In this document: piece after piece, positions 26,777 to 36,382 of the stretch
Numbering within the stretch: the stretch's first letter is position 1
Layout: every line of letters starts with the position of its first letter
Assembly (NCBI GenBank): GCA_026003755.1
Contig: BPHV01000001.1
Span: 124,001 to 188,000 of the forward strand
Source of the DNA: Candidatus Roseilinea sp.
GTDB lineage: Bacteria > Chloroflexota > Anaerolineae > J036 > Brachytrichaceae
Direction of reading: 5' to 3'
Length of the DNA stretch: 64,000 nucleotides
Program-made: the position numbers and the translations under genes
Notes under the pieces: generated by a model
What the model saw: the letters and a program-made list of their open reading frames with translations, nothing else
What the model was told of the DNA's origin: nothing
Databases searched by the model: none

Positions 26777-27957
26777 CCGAGCGCACGATTCTTCACCTCG
26801 ACCTCGACGCCTTCTTCTGCGCCGTCGAGGAGCTGCGCAATCCCTCGCTGCGCGGCAAGCCGTTCATCGTTGGCGGCCGCCCCGACCAACGCGGTGTGGT
26901 GTCATCGGCGTCGTATCCCGCGCGCCGTTTTGGTGTGCGCAACGCGATGCCCACATCACAGGCGATGCGCCTGTGCCCTGGCCTGATCATCGTATCCGGC
27001 TCGCGCGCACATTACGCCGAATACGCGAGGCGCGTGATGGGCCTGCTGCGGGAGTATGGCGGCGCGTTACAGCAAATCTCGATTGACGAAGCCTTCCTCG
27101 ACGCGACCGGACTGACGCAAGACCCGCGGGCGCTGGCGTTGGAGATTCAATCCCGCATCCGCGATGAAGTGGGCTTGCCGGCCTCGATCGGCGTCGCGAC
27201 GAGCAAGCTGGTCGCGAAGATGGCCAGCGGGCGTGCCAAGCCGACCGGCGTGCTGGTCGTCGCTCCCGGTCAAGAGGCCGAGTTCCTCGCGCCAATGCCT
27301 GTTGGCGAGTTGTGGGGCATCGGCCCGGCGACTGCAGCGCGTTTGGAACAGATCGGTATTGCGACGATCGGCGACCTGCAACGGGCCTCGCCGCAGTCGC
27401 TTCGCTCCGTCTTTCGGGATCATGCCGCGTCTATGGTCGCACGCGCGCGTGGCCTGGACAGTTCGCCGGTGCACGCCGAACGCGCGGTCAAGTCCATCAG
27501 CGAGGAGCGCACCTTTGCCCGCGATGTGCGCGATCCGGAGACCCTGCGCCAGATGCTGCTGGCGCTCAGCGATGAGGTGGCTGCGCGATTGCGCGCACAC
27601 AACCGCTTCGCCCGCACCGTCCATCTCAAGCTGCGTTGGCACGATTTCTACACCGTCACCCGTCAGACGACGCTCCTTGTGCCGACGCAGCTAGGCGAGG
27701 AGATCTTCGCCGCAGTCGAGCCGTTGTGGCGGCAGGCGTGGCTGGGTCGGGGCGGCGGCCGCAACCGACAGCGCGGCGCCCCGATTCGCCTGATCGGCGT
27801 TGGCGTGAGCGGCCTGAGCGAAGGATGGCAGATAGCTCTGTTCGGCGATCCGCAACGCGAAGCCCGGCAGGCGCTGGCGCATGTGCTTGACGAACTGCGG
27901 GCGCAATACGGCAAGCACATCGTGCGCCGCGCGGGCTTACTGCGGCTTGGCCGATGA
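26773..27957 (+). CDS. dinB: DNA polymerase IV (Y family)
   Basis: A translesion polymerase of about 394 residues. The catalytic N-terminus is intact: ILHLDLDAFFCAVEEL (metal Asp, steric-gate region), then SSASYPARRFGVRNAMP and the second acidic site QQISIDEAFLDATG. The thumb/HhH (GELWGIGPATAARLEQIGI) and little-finger regions follow. There is no ATG, GTG or TTG in frame before the catalytic Asp. The nearest, GTG 26896, would delete it. The likely start is ATA at 26773, overlapping the upstream TAG, or ATT at 26788. Either a rare start codon or an error is involved. Confidence 0.85.
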   Translation: MAERTILHLDLDAFFCAVEELRNPSLRGKPFIVGGRPDQRGVVSSASYPARRFGVRNAMPTSQAMRLCPGLIIVSGSRAHYAEYARRVMGLLREYGGALQQISIDEAFLDATGLTQDPRALALEIQSRIRDEVGLPASIGVATSKLVAKMASGRAKPTGVLVVAPGQEAEFLAPMPVGELWGIGPATAARLEQIGIATIGDLQRASPQSLRSVFRDHAASMVARARGLDSSPVHAERAVKSISEERTFARDVRDPETLRQMLLALSDEVAARLRAHNRFARTVHLKLRWHDFYTVTRQTTLLVPTQLGEEIFAAVEPLWRQAWLGRGGGRNRQRGAPIRLIGVGVSGLSEGWQIALFGDPQREARQALAHVLDELRAQYGKHIVRRAGLLRLGR

Positions 27958-28068
27958 GCCGTTTGCTAAATCCAGTGCCTTTGCCAAAATACAGCCCGCA
28001 TGCGACGATCCGGAAATCCAGCAAACACAAACCCACCGGTTCACTCTCGCCACGGAGCAAATTAACCC

Positions 28069-28881
28069 ATGCAACTTCTTCCTTCCAACAGCGTTGCACT
28101 GGTCACCGGCTCGGGCCGCGGCCTGGGCCGAGCCATCGCTGAAAAGCTGGCCGGCGCCGGCGCCGCCATCATCCTTCACGATCATCGGCCGGAGTCGCCG
28201 TCGGTCTTTGGCGAAGCGCCCAACCTCGACGCTGTAGTTGCCCAGTTTCGCGCGCGCGGCGCCAAGGTCGTCGGTGTGACGGCTGATGTGGCCGACTACG
28301 AGGCGATGAAGCGCGCAGTGCAGGCCGGCGAAGCAGCGCTTGGGCCGATCACTATTCTGGTCAACTGCGCCGGCGGCGACATCGGCGCGAGTGGCAAGGG
28401 TAAGCCGGATCCGAACGATGCGCTCGGCATCTCCCCTGAGGATTTGCAGGCCATCTTCAACCGCAACCTGATCGGCACGATCCAGGTATGCAAGCTGGTC
28501 GTGCCGGGCATGCTTGCCCGCAGGCGCGGCGCGATCATCAACATCGCGTCGGTGGCGGCGTTGTTCGGGGTCGAGCGCGAGGTCGCGTACGCCGTGGCCA
28601 AGGCCGGAATCACCCACTACACGCGCTGCTTGGCCCTCGCGTGCCGGCGCGCAGGGGTGCGCGCCAACGTGATCGCGCCCGGCCCGACCAAAACGGCGCG
28701 CTTCCTGGCCACGCGCGTCGTGGATCCGGCCAAGATGGACGAGACGCAGCCCTCGCTCGACCGCTACGCCAACCCGGCCGAGGTCGCCGACGCGACGTTG
28801 TTCCTGGCCAGCGACCTGGCGCGCTTCGTCACCGGTCAGGTGTTAGCCGTGGACGGCGGCATGACCTTGCATCCGTATTAG
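28069..28881 (+). CDS. Short-chain dehydrogenase/reductase
   Basis: A 270-residue classical SDR. It has the NAD(P) motif TGSGRGLGRAIA at about residues 12-23, NCAGGDIG, the catalytic Ser in INIASVAALFG and the YxxxK motif in YAVAKAG. The C-terminal half has VIAPGPTKTARF and ends FVTGQVLAVDGGMTLHPY. It precedes a CUT2 transporter and FGGY kinase, fitting a polyol or sugar dehydrogenase that makes the ketose for the kinase. Other SDR roles, such as beta-ketoacyl reduction, cannot be excluded. Confidence 0.85.
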   Translation: MQLLPSNSVALVTGSGRGLGRAIAEKLAGAGAAIILHDHRPESPSVFGEAPNLDAVVAQFRARGAKVVGVTADVADYEAMKRAVQAGEAALGPITILVNCAGGDIGASGKGKPDPNDALGISPEDLQAIFNRNLIGTIQVCKLVVPGMLARRRGAIINIASVAALFGVEREVAYAVAKAGITHYTRCLALACRRAGVRANVIAPGPTKTARFLATRVVDPAKMDETQPSLDRYANPAEVADATLFLASDLARFVTGQVLAVDGGMTLHPY

Positions 28882-28954
28882 CGCAGACTGCATCGCCTTT
28901 ACTGCATCTACGCCAAGCCAACGGAGTGAACGACGCCAGCCTCTGCTCTAGACC

Positions 28955-29000
28955 GGGTTTAGCGCGGATTTTTTAATATCCAAAAAATCTGCGCTAACCC
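28955..29000. repeat. Long inverted repeat between SDR and ABC operon
   Basis: Arms GGGTTTAGCGCGGATTTTTT and AAAAAATCTGCGCTAACCC pair over about 19 bp with one mismatch and one bulged T; the loop is 7 nt. The A/T pairs are next to the loop, not at the base, so it is not a standard terminator. It could be an mRNA structure or a remnant of a repeat element. Confidence 0.65.
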
Positions 29001-29052
29001 TCTATCTTGGCGGCGTTGCAAGATAGGGCAACCCGGCATATAGGTTATCGCA

Positions 29053-30561
29053 ATGGTTGACGAGAAGCCCCTGCTTGTGATGCAGGACATTGTTAAACAA
29101 TACTCCGGCGTGCTGGCGGTCAACCACGCCAGCCTCTCGCTGCTGCCCGGAGAAGTCCACGGCTTGGTTGGGGGGAACGGCGCCGGCAAGTCCACCCTGA
29201 TCAAGATCATGGCCGGCGTGGTGCGCCCGGATCATGGGCAAATCTTGCTGGACGGGGCGCGGCTCGATCTGCGCGACGGCAGCGGCGCCTATCGCCATGG
29301 CCTCTCCTTCATCCACCAGGAGCCAAATCTGGTGCCATATCTCAGTGGGGCAGAGAACATCTTCCTCGGGAGGTCATACCCTAAAACGCGCTTCGGCACG
29401 ATTGACTGGCAGGCGCTCAACCGGCGCGCCGACGCGATCATGCGCGGTCTGGGCATGCGCATCCGGGTGGACGTGCCGGTCGGTCGTCTCTCCCGCGGCG
29501 AACAGGCGATGATCTCGCTGGGACGGGCGTTTGTCGGCGATGCGCGCATCATCGTCATGGATGAGCCTACCGCCGCCCTCACCGAGGAAGAGAGCCGCAG
29601 CCTGTTCCGCGTCATTCGCGCGTTGAAGGCGCGTGGCCGCACGGTGTTGTATGTCTCTCATCGCCTGGATGAGATCTTCGAGATCTGCGACCGGGTGACC
29701 GTGATGCGAGACGGCAGCGTAGTGGGCAGCTATCCGATCGGCGGCTTGAGCCAGAGCGAGATGATCCGCCTGATGATCGGTCGCCGTCTCGGCGAGGGCA
29801 TGCCATCGGCTCTGAACCGGAGTGGCCGCGTGTTCTTCCGCGCCGAGACGATGGCCGGCGGCTCGGTTCAAGGCGTAAGTTTCGACCTTCGCGAGGGCGA
29901 AATCCTCGGCTTGGCCGGCTTGGTCGGCGCCGGCCGTAGCGAGGTGCTCCATCTTCTATACGGCTCGATCCGGCTGAAGGGCGGGCGGATGTGGATGGAC
30001 GATAAGCCGTTTGCGCCGCGCAGCCCGGCCGAGGCGATTCGCGCTGGCCTGGCGATGGTTCCGGAGGAGCGCCACCAACAGGGCCTGGTCTTGAACCGCT
30101 CGGTGTTACAGAACATCACCCTGCCGGCGCTCGACCGGTTCACGCGCCGTGCGTTCTTCGTCAACCGCGCTGCCGAGCGAGTCGCCGGACAAACGCTCGC
30201 CCGACGCGTGCAATTGAAAGCTGCCTCGCTCGATCAGCGGGTCAATCAACTGTCCGGTGGCAACCAGCAAAAAGTGGTGTTCGCGCGCTGGCTGCACGCT
30301 CCCCCGCGCATGCTGCTGCTGGACGAACCGACCCGCGGCGTGGACGTGGCCGCGCGCTTTGAGATTTATCGCATCATCCGCGAGCTGGCGGCGGCGGGCG
30401 TCGGCATCGTGCTGGTGTCATCCGACTTATCAGAGCTCCTGAGCCTAGCCGACCGATTAATCGTGCTGCGCGAGGGGCGGCAGTTGGCAGAATTGCCCAC
30501 CGCAGGCATGAGTCAGGAAACGCTCTTGCATTATTGCTACGGAGAGGTGCCGCGTGCGTGA
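29053..30561 (+). CDS. CUT2 sugar ABC transporter ATPase (RbsA/MglA type)
   Basis: A 502-residue protein with two fused nucleotide-binding domains. The first has [12 protein letters not shown], the signature LSRGEQAMI and IIVMDEPTAALT. The second has the degenerate P-loop GLVGAGRSEVLHLLYG, the signature LSGGNQQKVVFARWL and LLLDEPTRGVD. This is the RbsA/XylG layout, energising import of pentoses, hexoses or polyols. It overlaps the permease by 8 bp. Confidence 0.95.
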   Translation: MVDEKPLLVMQDIVKQYSGVLAVNHASLSLLPGEVHGLVGGNGAGKSTLIKIMAGVVRPDHGQILLDGARLDLRDGSGAYRHGLSFIHQEPNLVPYLSGAENIFLGRSYPKTRFGTIDWQALNRRADAIMRGLGMRIRVDVPVGRLSRGEQAMISLGRAFVGDARIIVMDEPTAALTEEESRSLFRVIRALKARGRTVLYVSHRLDEIFEICDRVTVMRDGSVVGSYPIGGLSQSEMIRLMIGRRLGEGMPSALNRSGRVFFRAETMAGGSVQGVSFDLREGEILGLAGLVGAGRSEVLHLLYGSIRLKGGRMWMDDKPFAPRSPAEAIRAGLAMVPEERHQQGLVLNRSVLQNITLPALDRFTRRAFFVNRAAERVAGQTLARRVQLKAASLDQRVNQLSGGNQQKVVFARWLHAPPRMLLLDEPTRGVDVAARFEIYRIIRELAAAGVGIVLVSSDLSELLSLADRLIVLREGRQLAELPTAGMSQETLLHYCYGEVPRA

Positions 30562-31549
30562 AGGAAGACTGCTTCGGGCGATTGCTGCGCCTTGGGCAAG
30601 GCTGACCCGAGCGCAAAGCCTGCTCTGGGCGCGCAAATGGGGGACGCTGGTCGGCTTTGCGGCGCTGGTGATCTTCTTCTCTCTGCTGAGACCGAGCGTC
30701 TTTCCCACCGTTCAGAACTGGAGCAACATCATCGAGCAGGTGGCCACGCTGGCCATCGTCTCGGTGATGGTGACCGCGGTGATGGTGACCGGCGACTTTG
30801 ACCTTTCGGTTGGCGCGCTGGCCAGCCTGGCCGGCGTGGTCGCCGTTGATCTGATGGCTAACCACGGCGTGCCGGTCATGCTGGCGATCTTGATTGCCCT
30901 GTTGGTGGGTGTTGTCGGCGGGGCGATGAACGGGCTATTGGTGGCTTACGGTGGCTTGTCGGCGTTCGTGGCCACGCTGGCTACGATGACCGCCTATGGT
31001 GGGGTGGCGCTGCTGTACACCGATGGAGCCACCCTCTTCTCCGGCATACCGGAGAGCTTTCGCTGGCTAGGGCAGGGGGACGTCGCCGGCATTCCCACGC
31101 CGGTGATCGTGATGCTGGTGATGGTCTTCCTGGCCTGGCTGCTAATGGAGCACACGGTGTTCGGGCGGCGCCTGTATGCGATCGGCGGGAACGCCGAAGC
31201 CTCTTATCTGGTAGGCATCGCCGTTCAGCGCCTGCGCCTGGCCGCCTTCGTGCTTTCCGGATTCGGAGCGGCGCTCTCGGGGGTGATTCTCGCCAGCCGG
31301 CTCTTCTCCGCGCACCCTCAGGCCGGCAACCCGTTCATGCTCGGCGCGGCGGCGGCGGTATTTCTAGGCGCAACTGCCTTTCGCGAAGGCGAGCCTCACG
31401 TCCTCGGGACGGTTCTAGGCGTGCTGATTATGGGTGTTCTGGGCAACGGCCTGAACATTCTAGGCGTCAACTCATATATCCAGTCCATCCTGACGGGCGT
31501 GATCATCGTGCTGGCGGTGCTAATTTCCAGCCTCTCGCGGAGGCGTTAG
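30554..31549 (+). CDS. CUT2 sugar ABC transporter permease (RbsC type)
   Basis: A 331-residue membrane protein with eight to ten helices. It carries RbsC/XylH-family stretches: VMVTGDFDLSVGALASLAGV, LVAYGGLSAFVATLATM, and GGNAEASYLVGI with the following helices. GTG start at 30554 lies inside the ATPase 3' end. It forms the channel with the ATPase and the binding protein at 33180. Confidence 0.95.
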   Translation: MREGRLLRAIAAPWARLTRAQSLLWARKWGTLVGFAALVIFFSLLRPSVFPTVQNWSNIIEQVATLAIVSVMVTAVMVTGDFDLSVGALASLAGVVAVDLMANHGVPVMLAILIALLVGVVGGAMNGLLVAYGGLSAFVATLATMTAYGGVALLYTDGATLFSGIPESFRWLGQGDVAGIPTPVIVMLVMVFLAWLLMEHTVFGRRLYAIGGNAEASYLVGIAVQRLRLAAFVLSGFGAALSGVILASRLFSAHPQAGNPFMLGAAAAVFLGATAFREGEPHVLGTVLGVLIMGVLGNGLNILGVNSYIQSILTGVIIVLAVLISSLSRRR

Positions 31550-31597
31550 TCCTTCATTGAAGGCATCGCGGAAGGTATCGCGAAAAGGGAGAGGCGT

Positions 31598-33112
31598 ATG
31601 GAAGCCATCATCGCGCTGGACATCGGCACGACGGCGGCCAAGGCGGTCTGCGTGGATCGCAACGGTTGCGTCTTAGCCCGCGCACAGGCCGGCTATGGTT
31701 CGGTTTCGCGCGGCCCCGAAGTCGAGCAAAACGCCACCGACTGGTGGGAGGCTGCTCGGTCGTGCCTGAAGTCCATCATGCATCAAATGCCCGACGGCGT
31801 TTGGGCGGCGGCGCTGGTGCTAAGCGGTCAGATGCAGGATGTGATCCTCATGGACGAGCGGGAGGCGCTCGCGCCGGTCATTTTGTACTCGGATGTGCGC
31901 GCCCAAGCCGAAGCCGACGAAGTGCTGCGCGCCATCGGCGAAGATCGGCTGATCGCGGCGACCGGCAATCTGCAAGACGCTTCCGGCCTGCTGGCCAAGC
32001 TGTTGTGGATCAAACGCCACAAGACGGAGTGGTATCAAAATACTCTGACGCTGCTGATCGGCGCGCACGACTACATCGCCGCAAAGCTGTGCGGTGAGCG
32101 CGTCACCGACGCTACCACTGCTTCGACGACCGGCCTGTTCCACCTGCAGGAGAACCGTTGGGCGACCGAGTTGCTGGAGGCGCTAAACCTGCGCACGGAT
32201 TGGCTGCCCCGGCTCGACCTGGCGAACAAGCCGGTTGGTCGGGTCAGCCGAACCGCTGCCAAGCTTACCGATCTGCCGGAAGGTCTGCCCGTCTTCCATG
32301 GGGTAGGGGATGCCGCGGCGACGACGCTGGGTGCCGGCGCCGGCGAAGAAGGCCGCTGGTATGTTTATCTGGGCACAAGCGGCTGGCTGGCCGCCACGGT
32401 GGACGCCCTGCCGGTGGATCCGCGCACCGGCATCTTCAATCTGCGCCATCCCGATGCGCAGCGCCTCATCCTGATCGGCCCAATGCTCACGGCCGCAGGT
32501 AATTTCGAGTGGCTGGTCCGCCAGTTCGGACCGTTGGAGCGGAGACGATCCGCCGACGAGGATGCGCACACGCTGCTGAACCAGGCGGCGGAATTGGCTT
32601 CGCCCGGCTGTGGCGGCGTGCTCTACTTGCCCTATCTGAGCGGGGAGCGCGCGCCGTTCCGCGATGGTCGGGCGCGCGGCGTGTTCTTCGGCTTGTCACC
32701 TTCAACCGGCCGGGTTGATTTGTATCGCGCGGTGCTGGAGGGGGTGGCGTTCGCTATGCGCACGATCCGCGATGCGATGCCGTCAGCCGATCAGATCAAG
32801 CATATTAGCCTGGTGGGAGGCGGAGCGCGTTCCGCGCTCTGGCCGCAGATCTTCGCCGATGTCTTTGGCCGGCCGGTGCAGGTGTTAGCCCAGCCGGATG
32901 ACGTAGGGGGCCGAGGCGCAGTGCTGCTGGCTGCTAAAGCCCTCGGTTGGCACAGCAACCTGAATCCTCCGGAGTACTTCCCCGTCGAAAGGATCTACCG
33001 GCCGATTGTGCAGAATCAGCGATGTTACGATAATCTCTACCGTGTTTTCTGTGGCTTGTATCCTGCATTGAAGGATAGCTTTAGCCTGCTCGCTTCAGCA
33101 AAGTGTGATTGA
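31598..33112 (+). CDS. FGGY-family carbohydrate kinase (xylulokinase-like)
   Basis: A 504-residue kinase of the FGGY family. The N-terminal phosphate motif is ALDIGTTAAKAV. LSGQMQDVILMDE is the substrate region. VFHGVGDAAATTLGAG holds the catalytic Asp, and VGGGARSALWPQIFADVF is the C-terminal ATP-site motif. It should phosphorylate a ketose such as xylulose or a related sugar made by the upstream SDR. It sits between permease and binding protein in the operon. Shine-Dalgarno GGGAGAGG is close to ATG 31598. Confidence 0.88.
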   Translation: MEAIIALDIGTTAAKAVCVDRNGCVLARAQAGYGSVSRGPEVEQNATDWWEAARSCLKSIMHQMPDGVWAAALVLSGQMQDVILMDEREALAPVILYSDVRAQAEADEVLRAIGEDRLIAATGNLQDASGLLAKLLWIKRHKTEWYQNTLTLLIGAHDYIAAKLCGERVTDATTASTTGLFHLQENRWATELLEALNLRTDWLPRLDLANKPVGRVSRTAAKLTDLPEGLPVFHGVGDAAATTLGAGAGEEGRWYVYLGTSGWLAATVDALPVDPRTGIFNLRHPDAQRLILIGPMLTAAGNFEWLVRQFGPLERRRSADEDAHTLLNQAAELASPGCGGVLYLPYLSGERAPFRDGRARGVFFGLSPSTGRVDLYRAVLEGVAFAMRTIRDAMPSADQIKHISLVGGGARSALWPQIFADVFGRPVQVLAQPDDVGGRGAVLLAAKALGWHSNLNPPEYFPVERIYRPIVQNQRCYDNLYRVFCGLYPALKDSFSLLASAKCD

Positions 33113-33179
33113 ACCGGCGCAGGGCCTTTCCCGCCGGAGACGACCATTGCTCACTTTTGATTGAGAGGAGGACTTCGTA

Positions 33180-34124
<945 letters not shown>

Positions 34125-34135
34125 TTTGCTGTTCG

Positions 34136-34480
34136 GGGCGGCGCGACCCATGGCCAATACCCGGCCTTAGGCTCATAGGCGTACCGGCCCAAACGATTCT
34201 AGACAGATCTTGGCCGGCGAAGATGTAGCGAGTTGGACCGACCGATGGGAGGTAGGGCCCAAGCGCGTTGAACACGCGCACCTCCCAGCGCATCTTCGCC
34301 GGCCCGGGCCGCTGTGGGTGATAGGTCGAAGGGCCACGGTGCGCAGAACTTCGCGCCGACGTATTGGCCGTTGTGCCACATCTCGGCCGCGCTGCGCACG
34401 CGTCCTAAGTCGAGGACGAGTTTCTCCGGTAGCTTAGCCGGATGTGGGAACGGTAGGCGTAGACCGTCCTCCGAGCAGCG
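34136..34480 (-). pseudogene. Relic of a large glycoside hydrolase (galactose-binding-like C-terminal domain)
   Basis: On the minus strand a protein-like piece reads LPFPHPAKLPEKLVLDLGRV, RSAAEMWHNGQYVGAKFCAP and WPFDLSP. It then shifts frame and continues as EVRVFNALGPYLPSVGP and TRYIFAGQDLSRIV. This pattern (LVLDLGRV...WxNGxxVG...APW.FD...LEVRV.N.LG) is typical of the sugar-binding end of GH2/GH106-like glycosidases. No start, no catalytic domain and at least one frameshift are present, so it is a dead remnant. Confidence 0.65.
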
Positions 34481-34596
34481 ACGTAATCGCGCACAACCTA
34501 TAATTCGAAAGATCGGGCTAATTGGCTAGGCATAAAGTATTGTGCTGGCTTAAAGCACTCTCTGAGCCGTTAGTCAACAAGAGGAAGGTTGAGAAG

Positions 34597-36258
34597 ATGA
34601 AGACGACCAAACACAATACGCTACTGATCGGTCTGACCGTTGCCCTGGGGCTGACGTTGGCGGCGTGCGCGCAGCCGGTGGCGCCGGCGCAGCCGGCTCA
34701 GCCGGCCGCGCCGGTGACGCCCACCGAGGCACCGTCGGCGCCTGCCGAAGCAAAAGTGCTTGTGGTCGGTTTGCCCAAAGCCGATACACGCACACTCGAC
34801 CCGCACCGGCAGTACGAGATTACGCCGCCGCAGATCATGCGCGCCGCCTACGAGACGCTCGTCACGTTGCCTGACAAGGGGGCGACGATTGACCGTGTGG
34901 AGCCGCTGCTGGCCGAGTCTTATACGATCTCTGACGATGCGCTGGTGTATACCTTCAAGCTGCGCAGCGACGTGAAGTTCGCCAGCGGCAACCCGATGAC
35001 TGCTGAGGATGTCGTGTTCTCGTTCAAGCGCATGGGCGCGCTGCAGGACAACCCGGCCTGGCTATATAACGACCATGTCGCGAGCATCGAAGCCCCCGAC
35101 GCCTCAACAGTGAAGATCACGCTGAAAGAGCCAAATGCGGCGTTTCTGTCCATGTTAGTGTCGCCCAACTTCGCTGTGGTGGATTCCAAGGTGGTCAAGG
35201 AGCAAGGCGGCACGGATGCCGATGACGCCAAAGACACCGACAAAGCGACCGACTGGCTGGACAACAACTCCGCGGGCACCGGCCCTTACACGATTAAAGA
35301 GTGGAAGCGCGGCGAGCAGGTGGTGATCGAGCGCAACCCGAACTACTGGCGCGGGCCGGTTCCATTCGACCGCATCATCTTCCGCGAAATCCCCGACGAT
35401 GCGGCGCGCCAGCAAGCGCTGGAGCGCGGCGATATTGACATCGCCGTCGGCCTCGACGTGGACGCCATCAAGCGCCTGGAGGGCAACCCTGATCTGCAGA
35501 TCATCGTCGGCAACACGCTGGACATGACTTATCTGGCGCTGACGATGAATGCGGAGCTATCCCAGCCGTTGGCTGATAAGCGCGTGCGCCAGGCGATCAA
35601 ACTGGCGGTTGACTATGACGGCATCATCAACGGCCTGCTCGGCGGCATGGCCCTGCATCTGCCGACCATCATCCCGTTGGGCTTGTTGGGCACTGACCCG
35701 GCCTTGGCGCCGAAGCGGGACGTGGCGCAAGCCAAGGCACTGCTCAAAGAAGCCGGTTACGAGAACGGCTTTGAGCTGACGATGGTCTATCCCGGCGAGC
35801 GCAAGATGAGCAACGTCATCCTGGCCGACACACTGGTGGCGAAACTGCAAGAGGACTTTGCCGAGGTGGGCATCAAGCTCAACGTCGAGCCGCGCGACGC
35901 CAGCACCTGGCGCGCCGACTACCGCGCCGGCAAGCTCGCCGCCACCATCGCCGACTGGACGCCGGACTTCCTCGACCCGCATGGCTGGGCGCCGGCCTTT
36001 GCCGTGGAAGGCGCGTCGGCTGCCAAGCGCGTGTACTACGTGAACAAAGAGGCTGAAGCGCTCGCCTTGGATGTCGCCAAGATCACCGACTCGGCCAAGC
36101 GCGCCGAAATGTATCGCAAGCTGCAGGAAATCATGCTTGACGATGCGGCGTTCATCGGCCTGATCCAGCCCAAAGTGCAGATCGTCGCCTCGGCAAAGTT
36201 GAAGGACGTGATCTACAACCCGGTGTACTTCCTGGACTATTACTTCATGTCGCAGTAA
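34597..36258 (+). CDS. Peptide/nickel-type ABC transporter substrate-binding lipoprotein (family 5)
   Basis: A 553-residue exported binding protein. A signal peptide with lipobox LAAC precedes the QPAQPAAPVTPTEAPSAP linker. The body has the family-5 features TLDPHRQYEI, YETLVTL, LRSDVKFASGNPMTAEDVVFSFKR split over the N-lobe, and AIKLAVDYDGIINGLLGG. ATG at 34597 is chosen because AGGAAGG lies 8 nt upstream; the frame is open 25 codons further. Ligand may be an oligopeptide or another small molecule. Followed by two DppBC-type permeases. Confidence 0.9.
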   Translation: MKTTKHNTLLIGLTVALGLTLAACAQPVAPAQPAQPAAPVTPTEAPSAPAEAKVLVVGLPKADTRTLDPHRQYEITPPQIMRAAYETLVTLPDKGATIDRVEPLLAESYTISDDALVYTFKLRSDVKFASGNPMTAEDVVFSFKRMGALQDNPAWLYNDHVASIEAPDASTVKITLKEPNAAFLSMLVSPNFAVVDSKVVKEQGGTDADDAKDTDKATDWLDNNSAGTGPYTIKEWKRGEQVVIERNPNYWRGPVPFDRIIFREIPDDAARQQALERGDIDIAVGLDVDAIKRLEGNPDLQIIVGNTLDMTYLALTMNAELSQPLADKRVRQAIKLAVDYDGIINGLLGGMALHLPTIIPLGLLGTDPALAPKRDVAQAKALLKEAGYENGFELTMVYPGERKMSNVILADTLVAKLQEDFAEVGIKLNVEPRDASTWRADYRAGKLAATIADWTPDFLDPHGWAPAFAVEGASAAKRVYYVNKEAEALALDVAKITDSAKRAEMYRKLQEIMLDDAAFIGLIQPKVQIVASAKLKDVIYNPVYFLDYYFMSQ

Positions 36259-36262
36259 GTTG

Positions 36263-36304
36263 AGGAGAGAGGGGAGCCCTCGGCCGTGGGTGGCTCCTCT
36301 CTCT
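36263..36304 (+). promoter_or_regulatory. Hairpin after the peptide-binding-protein gene
   Basis: GAGAGAGGGGAGCC and GGCTCCTCTCTC form a stem of about 12 bp with a small bulge and a 13-nt loop. It starts 4 bp after the stop codon. No T-tract follows, so partial termination or mRNA protection within the operon is likely. Confidence 0.6.
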
Positions 36305-36382
36305 GGAAGCCGCATCCGGCGCGCTGCAGCCTAGCCGTGCGCCGATGATGCGCCCTGATATGGATATCGCCTCAACCCCCGC

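Noticed and set aside
26896-27957. dinB starting at GTG 26896
   Set aside because: It would remove the catalytic Asp and the first 40 conserved residues of the palm.
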